Below are positions 35,201-48,856 of a stretch of 64,000 bases of DNA, piece after piece. Position numbers and translations under genes: made by a program. The notes under the pieces are model-generated. The model searched no databases. It was not told the origin of the DNA and saw only the letters and a list, made by a program, of their open reading frames with translations. Each line of letters opens with the position of its first letter. The first letter of the stretch is position 1. The stretch lies in NCBI RefSeq assembly GCF_000006565.2, contig NC_031476.1:5331900-5395899 (forward strand). The letters run 5' to 3'. Origin of the DNA: Toxoplasma gondii ME49. Lineage: Eukaryota; Apicomplexa; Conoidasida; Eucoccidiorida; Sarcocystidae.

Positions 35201-37930
35201 CCGTCGATGGCGAACGCGAAGGAGACTCGGAGGGTCCACTGACATCTGGGAAGCAGCTGCGACAGGTCGCCGCGCCGCCAGGCAGCGCCGATTTTTCGTA
35301 TTCACAGCGCGCAGCGATACTTCGTGAAGGCATAGATCGTGTTGGGAGCAGGGTGTGTACGTACAGCGGTTTTTCCAGATGAAATACACATACGCGGATG
35401 CACCGATGAAAATCGTGGGGACACAGAAGAGTGTGTTTGACCACAGTGAGGCGGATTGCTGGTTATGTGTAGTTCCACGTTCACGACGATGCTTCACAGT
35501 GCAGGTTCCGGATGAACGCACATGTTGCAAATTTGACGGAAACGTCAGAGCCTTTTTTATTTCTTCTGACACCTTTGCAGTACACTGACTGGGGGCTCAC
35601 GTCCAGGTAAATCGTTGATGCACGCACAATGGGTGTAGAAGTCCTCTGTAGCACTTCGAAGCTTCTCGAACTGGAGGAACAAAGAGAGGCGAGCTGCTGT
35701 TTTGAGGAGCCTCTACGGCTATGCGACTCCCGAGTCGTGGCTGGGAGTGGGTGCGCGGCTCGCGCTTGTTTCACATCTTCTTCAAACGAGAACAAAGATA
35801 TCGGAGAAATGAGGTGGATTTACGGCTTTGGCATTTCGCTAATGAAGCCGGGACGGTCACGTGCGTCGGCAGCCTGCGCTACAGAGTGTGGGGGTTCGCG
35901 GTTCTGCACATTTAACTCTTTTGCTCGGATTCGAAGAACGCAGTGGGCGAAGATAGAGTCAAGAAAGGTGACAAGCTTTAGTAGATTTACAGGAACGACT
36001 AAGAGCCAACACGACCTCCGTTTCTTGTCCAGACGACGCCGCAACAGAGGGTTCTGTAAAGTCGTTTTACGCAAGGTCCTGTACTCTTTGTGGTCTGCTA
36101 TTTCGATCGTGCGTCCTCCGCTTCCGTACACAGGGTACCCCTGTAGTTCTCTTCAGTGAAGTAGAAAAGCAAAAAGAAAGTAACAGAAGCAAAAGAGAGA
36201 GGAACGTCGGGGGAGGGGGCCGGCCCGACGCTAGAGAGACCGGAAGCGAAACGCCACCACGAAGCAACGCTTCAGGTAGTAGACGGTGCTCTGACTCCAT
36301 AGGGAGACCGGGGACGGCGAACATAAAATCCTGAGGCGCGCGAAATCGGATGTTACTGATGATGCGTTTGCGTTAAACAGCAAAAAACGGAAACTACGGA
36401 CTGCACCATCCCGTCAACCTCTTCTCCACGAAGGCGAAGACATCCAAATAGAAAGACATTCACACATGCACCCATAGGTTTCTGCTGTTTGTCTGTCTCT
36501 TTCTCTACGTGTGAAGAAGTACAGAGAAGCACTCGTGCCGCGACCTATTGTGGGTGCATGCATCCCTTTCTCCTGTGGACTCGTGTACAGTGAAAAAGAA
36601 CACAAGGGCCAAATGGCGGACATGCAGACCGTTGCAAATGCCCGTTAATGCTCGCCTGCATCTTCTCAGGCTCATCTCCAACATATGAATATCTCTAGAG
36701 AAGGAAGGATCAGAGATAAAATTGTAGGGACCGAGTACCCTTCACTCCCGCCGCCAGGCTTTTCCTACACACCCAGTTGTTGATCCCGTCGTTTCGCTCT
36801 TCTGCAGAAGCGACGAAAAAGAAACAAACTTTTGGGGTTGCAAGCAGCCCGCTGTGAGTGAGACGATCGGATGCTTCTCTTTTTCCAGTTCTTTCCAAAA
36901 GGCCGCGACGCCTTTTTCTCTGCGTGTGCCCGCGCTTTCCTCTCTTCACTCTCGTGATGTCTCGCACTCGATCGGGTGCCTTTTGCCTGCCGTCGGTCCC
37001 CCGTTCTCGTCCTTTCGAAATGCGTTCGGACTCTGAGGTTCGCGCCTTCGTGTCGTCCTCCTGCTTGTCTCCACGGCTCATCGGCGCATGCAGCTCCGAA
37101 GACAACGCCCCTACGAGAGATTTGTGAGACTTCGAAGAAACTCGTCTCTCTCCGAGTCCGTTCTCAGCTGGCGCCACTGCAACGCGGAAAACAAAGAAAG
37201 GGATCGATAGGCGAAGAAAACGAAAAAGGTCAAAAGGACGTAATTGCTCTAAAGTGTAATTAGACTGAAGCGCCAGGGAGGACATGCACCATTTCTTATG
37301 CCTCTTTTAACAACGCCCTTCTCCACGGAAATGGAACCTGAAAGGCGGTTTATAGCGAGCAGGTGGCTTCTGAGATTCTCCCATCTCTTTGTCATCTCGG
37401 ATTCCTATCTGAGCGTCGAGCCTCGAGGACCGGAACGAATGCGAGGCGTCGGCAACTCTTCACTGGAGACGTTACAGTGGGAGATGCAACGGGTATTCGT
37501 TGGGTCGATGGAATGCCCTTGAGAGAGAGAACACCGCCAGATCCCTTTCTTTTGCATTTGTGGCAAAAAGGTTCCCGGAAACAATTTAATATTTCCGACC
37601 TTCGCAAGGCAGCTGTACGCACCCTTCGCATAAGCTGCTGCGTGCGAATCCCTCAAACATTTGGCAGAAAACCTCGTATTCCAACGTTGCTGGCGCTCTT
37701 CTTTTGCGGAGTTCAGACATCTCTCCTCCGTATGGACATATACTATCTGACACACATCTACACACAGTTTTGCTGCACAGCTCCACAGATAACTATATAA
37801 ATATATATACAGAGCTATATACATCTTTATCACCTATACCTTTCAATATACATATATATATATATATATATTTGGACAGCAACGAAGACATGTAAGAATT
37901 GAAGTGACTGTTTTGCATTTCGCGCCTCAC
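35201..37930. other. Convergent 3' region of the S1 and RAP genes
   Basis: This holds the 3' UTRs of two converging genes and probably the last, unidentified exon of the RAP gene. Frames at 35629-36159 (+) and 36710-37285 (-) lack convincing features. A TGCATGCA motif sits near 36553, and a TA/ATAC microsatellite occupies 37796-37872. Confidence 0.35.
37796..37872. repeat. TA-rich microsatellite
   Basis: Runs of TA interrupted by CAGAGC and CATC, just beyond the last supported RAP exon (minus-strand donor at 37931-37930). Confidence 0.75.
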
Positions 37931-40484
37931 CTGTGTGACGAAGAGAGGAAGGACGACCCATCCGGCTTTCTTCAGATGTGCAATGCGTCTCCGACTTTCT
38001 CCGAAAGGAACGAGAGGAGTGACATTTCCAGAGACGCCTTCTAGCCAGCTTGCGTTTCGCGTTTCGTCTGCTTCTCTCGAACGCTGATTCGGGGAGAACG
38101 GGTCTTCTTCCTTTCGCGTGACCAGCCGGCCGCCGTCGCCGCTGTCGAGCAGAGACTCGTCAGGCGCGCCTTCCTCGACCGTCCAGGACGCCATCGTCTC
38201 TTCCTCCGGCACACACAGCAGCGCAACGCCGGTCGGCCCTCGCGACGCAGCGTCTGCGAACGAAAGTGCATGCGAAACAAAAGACTGCGTCAAGCGGCAG
38301 GAGTCCCGTTTGGGAGGCGCAAGGCGCGAAGCAGCTTGCAGAGTCAAGCTCGAGAGAAGAGGCACAGGACGACGCCCATTGTGGGGGCGTCGGGGAGGCA
38401 CGCTTCGGTTGAAAGACGAAAGCGATGAAGCAGACAGCAGAGAACGAGCGACCAGAGACGAGAGCGGAAAGAGGATTCGCTACAGCTCAAGAGGGAGACG
38501 AGACTGGCAATGAGGAATTCGGCGACGAAAACAGAAGGCAGTGTCGGCCTTGGTTGTGTTTTTTGAGGGAAACTGTGACTCGAGCAAACGCTCGCGACTC
38601 TTTGTCGTCTCCCTTCGTGATCGCACCGAGGCTATCTCAGAGAAACAACTCACCCCGAGAAGTCGAAACAGAGGCAAAGTGACAAAAGCAAATTCCGGTG
38701 ATCACAGGCTTCATTGCATCTAAGCCACGACGCCGCAGAGCTGCGCTCAGCTGCCGACTCTCTTCAGTTAAACGGAAGCTCGCCGAACGGGATCTCTCGC
38801 GTTCCAGCCTAAAGGCAAGAGAGACGCCCTGAGGATTCTCCAGTTGCAACCCCAAACGCTCTTCAGTCGATTCAAACCACCCGGCCAAACACAAGCAGAT
38901 GCATGTCATTCTCCGACCAGAGAGTTGTCGACTCATACCTACTACACCATCACCAACACACTCACCTACATCTCTCTCGTTTACTATTCCCTCTGCGTCC
39001 TTTTCTTTCTCTGTTTCCATCTACTTCAATCACCTTCGACGGTCATCTCCATTTATACAAATACACATCTACCACCTACGTATACATATCTGTCTCTCCG
39101 TCGATTCATGTCAGTAGATCGCCTTTCCCCCAGCCTTTCCTCCACCGCCTTCGTCCTCTGAGTAGCCACTGCTACGCCGTTTCTTTCCTCATTTCCTTCT
39201 TTGGCTGTCTCTCCCTTCAGTGCGTCTCTGCCGCCTGTCTGTCCGCGGACTGTTGCTCTCCATCCACGTCTCCGAGTTGAATCCCAAGACAGAGTCGCGT
39301 CAGTGAGGCCCCGAGAGTCACGGCAGCACCCTGTCGTGCGCGTCCTCAAGATTTAGGCGTTCACTCACCACTTCAGTCTGGGCAAGTCTTTGAGGAGGAA
39401 GTGGATCAGTCGGCTGTCTCCCGGATCGCTCTCTTGCAGATGCAGGAGCGATGGGCCTCTGAGAAGGAGACAGAGGTAGATTTCGTACAAACTGACCAGC
39501 TCCTCGTCGCGAACGGGAACTTCTTCTTTCTGCTGCCGCGCGCGCTCTACACCTGAAACGCAGAGAGAAACGAGACTCGACGGAAATTAGACAGACAGAC
39601 AGCACGACCCCGCGAACGCACAGAAAGAACTGTGCAGCAAACGGCGAGAAAACGGAAACAACCAAACGCCACCACTGCCCTCAGCGCCCCACAACCACGC
39701 ACAACACCATTTGTCTCTTGTTGCCTCTACCTCAACCTTTTCAAGACTGTCCTCTCCACATTTCTGCCAAACAAACGAAAAGGGAAAAAGACACACCTAT
39801 CAGTCGAAGACACGGAGCGCATCACCTTGAAACGATATGCCACATTCAACTGCTCATACACACTTTAATACACATATGCATGTACATATATGCAAATGTA
39901 TATACATATATATATATATATAACCACATACATATAGCTATTTATTCATATAAACATATATATATATATATATATATATACTTGTAGACATAAGTAGGTA
40001 GATAGCGACAGATATGCGGATGTGATGGCTCCACCGAACAACTAGATGCCATGCGTGGAACAGAAACTTCCATCGACCAAATACGTTGCTAAATGTTCGA
40101 TCGGCAAACTCTGGGCACATGCACAGACGTCTGTCAGGGCTCGACAAATACCCATGAAATGCGGTGATGCTTCCGTAGAAAGAAAACGTACAAGTGCGTG
40201 TGCCAATGTTCGACAAGAAAGCCGTGGACGTACAGGCTGCACGCCTTCGTTTTATGTTCACTTTTCTAATTTTTCATTTTTGAAATTAAATTTCAGCCTG
40301 CTTACGGTCTGCTACGAGGCCAACGCAGAATCGAAAGTGGTCCACGAGGCTGCCGAAAAAAAACAGAGACAGAAAGAAAAAAAGTAGCGCGACGAGATCG
40401 ATAAATAAATAAAAGGAAAACAACACCCACGAGTGCAAAGCCAATGCCGCGATGACACAATCCTCGAGAACTCAGAGCATAGAG

Positions 40485-40523
<39 letters not shown>

Positions 40524-41866
40524 AATTGCTCTCAAAATATATAGCTGTGCCCATATATATATATATATATATACATATTCACATACATACAGACGTATTC
40601 ATACACAGCTATGAATATATATATATATATATATATAGATAGATAGATAGATAGATATATAGTTGTGGCTTTAGATGCATGGCGATGCATTTGAATGTGT
40701 ATTCACTACAGTACTTGACATTGCCTAATGCTCTGGAACAGGACGCGCAGACGGTCTGCCGGGAAGTCGAAAATCTTTGTCTCGACCGCCGCGCGTCTTT
40801 CCTTATTTTGAGGTGACCACGGCTCATCGCCTCGTCTCTGCGACCCCATTTGCTTTTCTCGAGTTCGTTCAGCGTCTGTCGCGCCTACCGCTGGGTCACC
40901 GGCGTCGTGGGGGCGAGGCCGAGGAGAATGCGAATCTGCACACGAAGCGCCTCCGAGGGAATGATTTCCAGGCGGACGGAGTCGGGTGCTTCTGCGCAGG
41001 CGTCTCCTCGCCAAGCTGAGGCATCCCCGCGCGCAGTTTCTCGGTGTGACGCTGCATGCAGCGACCCTGCAGGACGCAGGCAGGAGGCCTGGAGAGAAGC
41101 CTGCAGCACCCCGAGACGCGCCAAGGCTGCGTTCTGAAACGCGGCGTGTGGAAAGTCCAGGGTGGCGGCGAAAAGGGCAATTTCTGCGAGGAGGCAGTCG
41201 AGGAGACACGGCGACGGAGAAGACTCGCGAAGAACGCGGTCGGCGAACCTGCAAGCGGAGCGGAAAAAGCCGAGCGCGCGAGAGAAAGGAGAATCGATGA
41301 CGAACGGCCAGGCCCACACTTGGGGGACCAAACCCAAAGGGATGAAAGAGCCAGGGGGAAAACCGAAGAGAGGGGAAGAGAAAGAATATAGACAGAGATA
41401 TTGAGAACGGCAGCTTGGTAGTGAGAGAGATATGAACGTGGAAATCAAGCTGTGCATTTTGATGTTCTAGTACCGGTACGGAGTTTGCGTTTCTGTTAAA
41501 CTCGAGTTCTGCATCGTTTCAAGAAACTGTGTCCCCCGCGTTCAGGGACAGGACCCTACCAGGAGAGAAGTCGCTGGAGGACAGGTCCGAGCCGTGTGCG
41601 CGCCGCCACAAAGGCTTCCATCAAGTCGAGCAGGCGCTGCGGAAAAACCGGTGCAGCGACAAAGAAAACCAGCAAGCTAAACGCGTCACCGAGACTAACC
41701 ACCACAGGAAACACTACGCCTTCACAACGGCTAGAAAACAAAAAACACACAGAACCTTATACACACACACAAGCGATGTGCATGCTCTTGCTTCCACCAG
41801 ATGCCGCATACATATAAATATCTATATATATATATATATAAATATATATAGATATATGTATAAGTA

Positions 41867-41897
<31 letters not shown>

Positions 41898-44800
41898 AAT
41901 ATATATAGATATATGTATAAGTAATATATATATATATATATATATATAAATAAGTAGCTGCATGCTATAGATTGCATGTAAAGAAGCGAGCGTACATGTG
42001 GGGTGAGAAGAGACAGATCGGCCACCAGAAGGACATTGAGAAGGCGTTGAAGATGGCGCGAGTCGGAGTCCATTTCGAGCAGTCTCAGCATGCGCAGGAG
42101 GGTGGGGAGGTGTCTGCACGCACAAATGGAAACGGAATTTGTAGGAACCAGTGAAGGCATGATTTTGGAAAGCTATCGTGTTCTTCTGGGACATCCGAGG
42201 CCTTCGCATCTGTCCGTCGGCATGCATTTTTGACCTTGCTTTGACGCCTTTCGTGCAGATAAAACGCCAAGCGCTCTATTTGGCGCAGAGACGGTAGCCC
42301 GGTTGAGAGGAGCAGCCGTGAGCGGCACCCCACCTCAGACGAACAAGGCACACATCGACGTTTATTAGATCTACTGAGAAGCGAGATTTAGGGAAGACGT
42401 TCAGCGGAAACACAGCGCAGCTGGCAAACAGAAAACGGCTGAAAACCAAGAATGCCTATCGAAGGACAATGAACTGAATTCTGAAATACGGGACTGCGAT
42501 CGGATCCATCTCAGGAGCGCATGGAGAAAAAGGGGGATGAGTTCGCCACCGACTGGCTGGTCCCGAAAAAAAGAATGAGTTCTTGGGTACAGTGGAAGAT
42601 CGTCCACGGTTTCTCTTCCCCCGGTTCTTCCTTCTAACGAATTCGCCACAAATTCCTCCACCAGCTGCGTCCTTGCACATGCCACCAAGTGTGTTGTTAG
42701 GCTTCGAGTGGGTCGAAAGAATCTGTGCTGGCTCTGCGCTTCCTGGTCGCCGTCTCAGCCTCGCGCCGCCTTTTCCGGACCCTTCTTCTCCCACAGATTC
42801 TCTTCCCGTCCTCGTTGCGTTCTCCCTTCTCGTCTCCTTTCCATTCCGTTTCTTTCGCCGACTGCGCCTTCGCTCGCTTCTGCTCTCGCTTCTTCGCTCG
42901 CTTCTGCGCTCGCTTTGCCTCGCCTTCCCCTGCCTCTCTCCGTTGCTGCGGCGTCTCGCGTTTGTCCCCTGCGTCTTGTCTGTTTTCCAGTTCTTCCATC
43001 TCACCCGAGCGCCAGGTCGGCGGTAATGCCGTCAGCGCATGCTGCCGCCTCTGGAGCCTGACCGCCGCCGCCACCTCGCGTCCCGGCCTTCAGAGTCCAC
43101 TCCAGGCTTTCGCCAGGCTCTCTCCGGTCTCCGCTTTCGCTGTGTTCACTGGACTGGGAGGTCTTGGCCCGCGCGAGGACGACCATTTGATTGGCTTGCG
43201 CATGCAGCACCGCATGGCCAGTGGCGACTCGGAGGAGCGCGAGAGGCGTGTACGGCACTGCCTGTCTCGCGGCGCGACACAGGCGCCTGATGAGAGCGAC
43301 GTTCCCGGAGAAGCGCTGACTCGCGGCCTCGGCGAGTCCGAGAGAGGCGGCAGACGAGGACGCGAAGCCTTCGGTTTCGCGCAGGCGTTGCGCGTGAGCC
43401 GCCCCCGTCGGACGCGGTGAGGTCGCAGGCTGCGCGTCGACGAAGCGAACGACGGAGGGGAGAGACGAAACTGTGGGGAAGTACGCGGCGTAGCAGGCGG
43501 TGGGAGCCTCCGTCGTGCACAGCGGCGCGAGCAGCATCGCCAGATCGATGGGGGAGAGGAAGGGAGACAGCAGCTCAGGAATCAAGGTCCGGAGAGAGGA
43601 CGCAAGCGGCGACAGAAACGTAGTACTGCTCGGGGACGACGCAGACGGAGGCGTCGCGGAGGCTGCGCGCGGCAACAACGTCGAGGAAGTAGTGAGAGAA
43701 CTCGGCCGCGAGAAAAGGTAGACGAAGAGCATGGGCAGAAGCGACAGAGGAAGCTTCGAGGCAGACGCCGGAGGTGCCGTCATCGGAGACTCCGCCTCGA
43801 CAGCAAACGCGACGTCAGCCGCGCCAACGGCGGCAGTCAGACCTGACACGCGACTGTCAATGTGCTACAAACACACAGAGAAGAATGCGAAGCAGAGAAG
43901 AATGCGAAGCAGAGAAGAATGCGAAGCAGAGAAGAATGCGAAGAAGAGAAGAATGCGAAGAAGAGAAGAATGCGAAGCAGAGAAGTGAAGCAGAAGAACG
44001 AACGGACCTAGACGCAGAGAGGGCGCAAGAAACGAACGCGCAGGGACGCCGTGCGGTGGCCAGGAGGCCGTGCGGTGGCCAGGAGAAAGGAGGAGAGAAA
44101 AACAGGCCCCGAGGTGAAGCACAGAACGAAGGCGCGGAGTGAACGAAAAACGCGGAGCAAGTGGAAAGGGCATCGGGGAGAGCAGGGACGAAGAAAACGC
44201 GAGAAAGCAAGAAGAGCAACAAAACAGAAAGAGAGAAAGACGAAAGAAGAGGAAAGGAGACAAAGAATGAAGGAGAGAAACTCCGAAAAGATCAACGGAA
44301 GAGGGCAACCTGGGGGCGAAAGACTCTTCAGAGAAAGCCTGCACGAAACGAGTCCAAGCCAACAGCAAGCAGGAACCGGAAAACGTCTGGAGTTTCCCTA
44401 CGCAGAAGCAACGGTTTCGGAGAAACGAGGAACGTTTTTTTACCTTCCTCAAGTCAAAGAGAGCTGCAACGCCGAGCGTCGGCTGGCGTTCGAGGGCAAC
44501 CACCAAAGCCATCAATGCAGCTAAGTCTGTGGAGAGAAACAGACACACAGGCTTGAGCACATGCCGCACTGCATCCACGCAGGAAGGTTTTTCACCTGTG
44601 TGAAACCAGGAGACGCAAAGCTGCAGAAACGACACAAAATGACATCCCAACGAGGTTAAACGCGCAAGCAAAGGAGAGGCAGAGGTGTAGCGAGGCACTT
44701 GCTATTCAAGCAATTGAGAGGAAGGTGAGAGCGCAGCCATACGACGCGCCTCTGCAGAACTCGCGACAACGGAATCTAGCATAAATGCACACATGCATAT

Positions 44801-46911
44801 ACACGCACATACACATATACACAAAGAATGAACAAATACAGATCTACACAGAGTCAGGTGTACCAACATATATATATATATATATATATATCCATATGCA
44901 AACGCACACAGTTACACATACATGCATACATACGCATCTCCGTCAATCCCTACGAGCAACCACAGAAGCACAGATGCATGCATATTGACATATACACACA
45001 CACATATATATATATATATATGTATAATATAAGGGGCTCCAAAGGATGGTCGTCGAGGAAAGAACAGTGCGTAGATCGACGCTTTCGGGTGCTTTCGCTG
45101 CCTGCAGCTGCTGCCCTGGCGCTCACCTGCGGACTCCAATGGCACACGGCGGATCTGCGCATCAAGAATGCGCTGCAGAGGATTTCCGAGTACGAGCTCC
45201 TGCCCAGCAGAAAAGTTCTCGCATGCACGTCGATTGGCAACCACACAGGAGACGTCCGGCCGGCTTCTCCGGCAGCCAAGAGCACCACGGGGACATGACG
45301 CGGCAAACAAGCAAGCGCTTGAAAAAGGGAGAAGCGCAAACTGGCAACGAAAAGGCAGAGGCGGAGCAATCGCGCACAGCTGTATAGGGCAAGGAAGGAG
45401 CACGACGGTGGATGCAGGGGAGGAGGAAGAAGACGAGCGGACGCAGGATTCGACGTGGAAAGGAACTCTCGAGAAACAGCAGAAAGGCGAACAAGCGCAG
45501 AAGCAGGACAGGCGAAAGAAGAGAAAGAATGCATAACACAACCGACCTCGGAAGCAACAAGCAGCCGGCAAATGTCCTCGGGTCGCAGGCTCCAGTTTTC
45601 CTCTTCTACGCGACGAACAGCTTCCGTGAGAGCCAGGCGCTGGAGAGGCCGATTGACATAGCCATCTGCCGAGACAAAACAATTAATTCCGAAGAAAATC
45701 GCAAAAGCATCTCCACTAGGATACACACACACATGTGTGCACAGAGACACTGATTCACTCTAAAATATGTATGTATGCGATATCTCCATGAAAAACAAGA
45801 CCTGTGGGTGTGTGCACGCGTCCTTGCGCGTCTGAATGACGACCTGCAAAATGTACTAAATCGCGACCGTACATATCTTCCAACCACAGGATCCAAGGTC
45901 GATACAGAAGAGACGAAAACACCAATATTCGACTATGCTGTGTTTTGTGAAGGCGGCTCCGTATCATGCATTTGCGGTACCTACGTATACATCATATACA
46001 TCAATGCATATATATACATATATGTATTCCGATCTTCTCCATGCAGGTGCCTCCACGTATACAGCATTCCATATACCTAAATATATAAAAATATAAGTAC
46101 ACAGGTATTCGAGTATCATCAGTAGAGCTGTCTGCGCCTATGCAAAGGTTCCCGCGTAAATGCAAACTTATATGTCCATATGACTTTCAAAGCGCTCTGA
46201 AACATGTGTGAGCGCATTGCCTCCGCAGCTGCTGCTCGGCCTGGAGTCTGCACGCAGATGCTCACAGGTTCGAAGGCCGACGAGAAAATCAACTACTTCG
46301 TGGAGAGACAGGGTGGCCAGGTGTCGTTTGAAAATGGCGAAGTTCTCCTCGCATACATCGGGGAACGCGTTCCGGACTCCGGACTGGGGTGCGGCTCCTG
46401 CGTTGTCGAAAGGGACGCGAGAAGATGGAAGCAGTCTGTCTCCGAAATCGGGTGAGCCGAAGGAGAGCCGAAGGAGGCGGTGCACGAGAGCGACCAGGGA
46501 CGAAGGCGGCGCCAGCGTTCGCGAAAAAGGCGCACACAGCGCCTCGTTCCGCAGCTGGTGGAGAGACACCAGCGGTTCCAGCTGAAAACGCATGCAACGC
46601 ATGCAAAGGCCGGGGAAAACCCACACTGTGAGGTCGGAAATCTCAGACTCAACGTCGTCACAAAACCCAACGTCCTGTCGGCGCGTGCACTCGCTTCCGA
46701 TGTGTAGCTTGGTGGACCTCGACAGGCCTATTTGAGCGTTATTACATGCAGCAGCCTTAAACATCTGCAGGCATGTCCAGGCGCCTTACTCGGTACGCGG
46801 ACCTAGAGCCAAATTCACACTCAGACCAATACACTCAGAGACGTATAGTCTCGAATGTGCACATTTACACATACGACTTTATACATATATATACATACAT
46901 ATACATATACA

Positions 46912-46949
<38 letters not shown>

Positions 46950-48367
46950 TGGAGGGAGATAAGGACGAAACGAACGTAGATGTGAGCATGCGAGCATGCG
47001 CGTAGGCAAAAGAGTGAATGCATGCCCTTTCTGCCTGGGGGAAAGCAGCCTGCATACCATCTTGAGGAACCGAATCCACGTCTGGAGAGACCAGGCTTCC
47101 CTGCGTGCGATGAGAGCATCCAGGAGCTCCCTCCACGCATCTCCGTTCTGATCAAAGAAGGCGGCACCTGGAGAATAAAATGGAAATGGAGAAGAAAGAA
47201 GACACAACATCGGGGAATGCCCGAGCGATGTAACAGCTTTCGGCGCATGTGTGCAGGTCTTTGGAATCCCCAAGAGAGTACATGGTTGCATGCCATCTCT
47301 CACGGAACCGCGGCTCGGTGGTTCTCGCCAGCTTCTCAAGCTCGTACTTCAAGTGGTGTTGCGGAGAGCTGCAGGTGCCCTTGTCTCTCTGCTTTCTGTA
47401 TCTTGTCGCTTTATTTCTATTCCTCGCTTTCGATATTTTTTTTTGTCCTTGGGTTTTGTCCGCTTTCATCGTCTGTTTGTTGACGTTACCCCCTCGCATC
47501 TGCTGCGTCTCGCTTTCGAGTCTCGTGAGAGTCCTTCTCTCCTCTCTGAGTTCTTCGCGCTGCCGTCTCCGCTTTTCGCTTTCCTCCTTTTTTCAGATCC
47601 TCCTTCTTCACGATCTGTATTATCCTTCTCCCCCTTCTTCTCTACTTCTTCCTTCCTCTCTTCTGTGCTCGGATCTCTCGCGGTCCTTACAGGCTTCCTG
47701 CCTGCGACACTCCACCGCGAGGCGGCGGAAGCTGAGCGTCTTCAGGCGGTGCGCGCCACTGGCAGCGACCGCGGCGATGAAGACTTCATGAGCAAAGACT
47801 TCGCATGCCTTTCCAGAAAGGAACCACACCACACGAACACAAAGAATGAGACACAAGGGAGCGCGAAGCGACACCGTCGACGCTCTAAAACGTTCAGAGA
47901 CGCTTTTCTCCACTCTCAGAGATATTCAAATAAGTGAAAAAAGATGGTTCACCCCCGCTGTGATACGTCTACACACACATATACAAATATACAAATATAT
48001 ATATATATATATATCTGAGTCCATGAATACGCATGTATATCGATCTATATATTTCACCTACCTATTAACTATTTACACACACACATCTTGATGTTATATA
48101 TCTATATCTATCTATATATATATATATATATATATATATGCATGTCAATATATCACATGCAGATACGCATAGTTGGCTGGGAATAAGTTGATGAAAGCAA
48201 AGCATGTTTTTGCAGAGAAGATATCTCGGAATTCGATAACCGGAGGAGAACGCTTGATCCCAGACACTGCCCCTTCGTTGTCTCTCTCGACTGCGATTCG
48301 CACGCCTAAAGACGAAAAACAGATGTACATGTGCAACGCCACACAGCCGTCAACCTGAGGACAAATG

Positions 48368-48400
<33 letters not shown>

Positions 48401-48817
48401 TGATATATACATATATATATTGATATATACATATATATATATATATATTCATGTAAGTACGCTTTTGAGCTTTTCCTTTTGAGCAAGGCGAGAGGGTTGT
48501 GTGCAGATGCGTCTCTTACAAAGGCGAGTTCGTCGACGGAGAACAGAGGCAGAAAGCGGCGAGCATGCGGCCACAGGAGCGCCAGACACGCGGCGCTGCT
48601 GCAGACGATCTCGCGCTGCTCCTGAGGCGATACGCGCTGCCGCAATGCGACGCAAGACAAACAAGTTCGCAGCCACACACGTTGGCATGTTTTGTTCACT
48701 CTAGAAGCGAGGCTGAGTTGTCGCGCTCTTGTGCAACCCGCGAAGATTTGCAGAACTGTATCTTTCTTCCCCTGCGTCCATCTGCAGCTGCGTGGATGCA
48801 TGCAAATATATACACCT

Positions 48818-48856
<39 letters not shown>

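Noticed and set aside
35629..36159. Plus-strand frame of 176 codons after the S1 gene
   Set aside because: No TM helix, domain or good start context. It lies in the convergent 3' region.
36710..37285. Minus-strand frame of 191 codons
   Set aside because: Very basic low-complexity middle with no domain. Could be RAP 3' UTR, but no splice link to the last RAP exon was found.
41824..42000. Hydrophobic Tyr/Ile 'proteins' in TA tracts
   Set aside because: [10 protein letters not shown] frames throughout 32-58 kb are translations of microsatellites, not genes.
43879..43986. CRISPR-like array
   Set aside because: Units are directly adjacent, with no unique spacers, in a eukaryotic intron. It is a minisatellite.
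47251..47937. Plus-strand frame of 228 codons (Ser/Leu/Phe-rich)
   Set aside because: It is the complement of purine-rich intron and of a probable minus-strand RAP exon. Its composition is that of pyrimidine-rich intron DNA.
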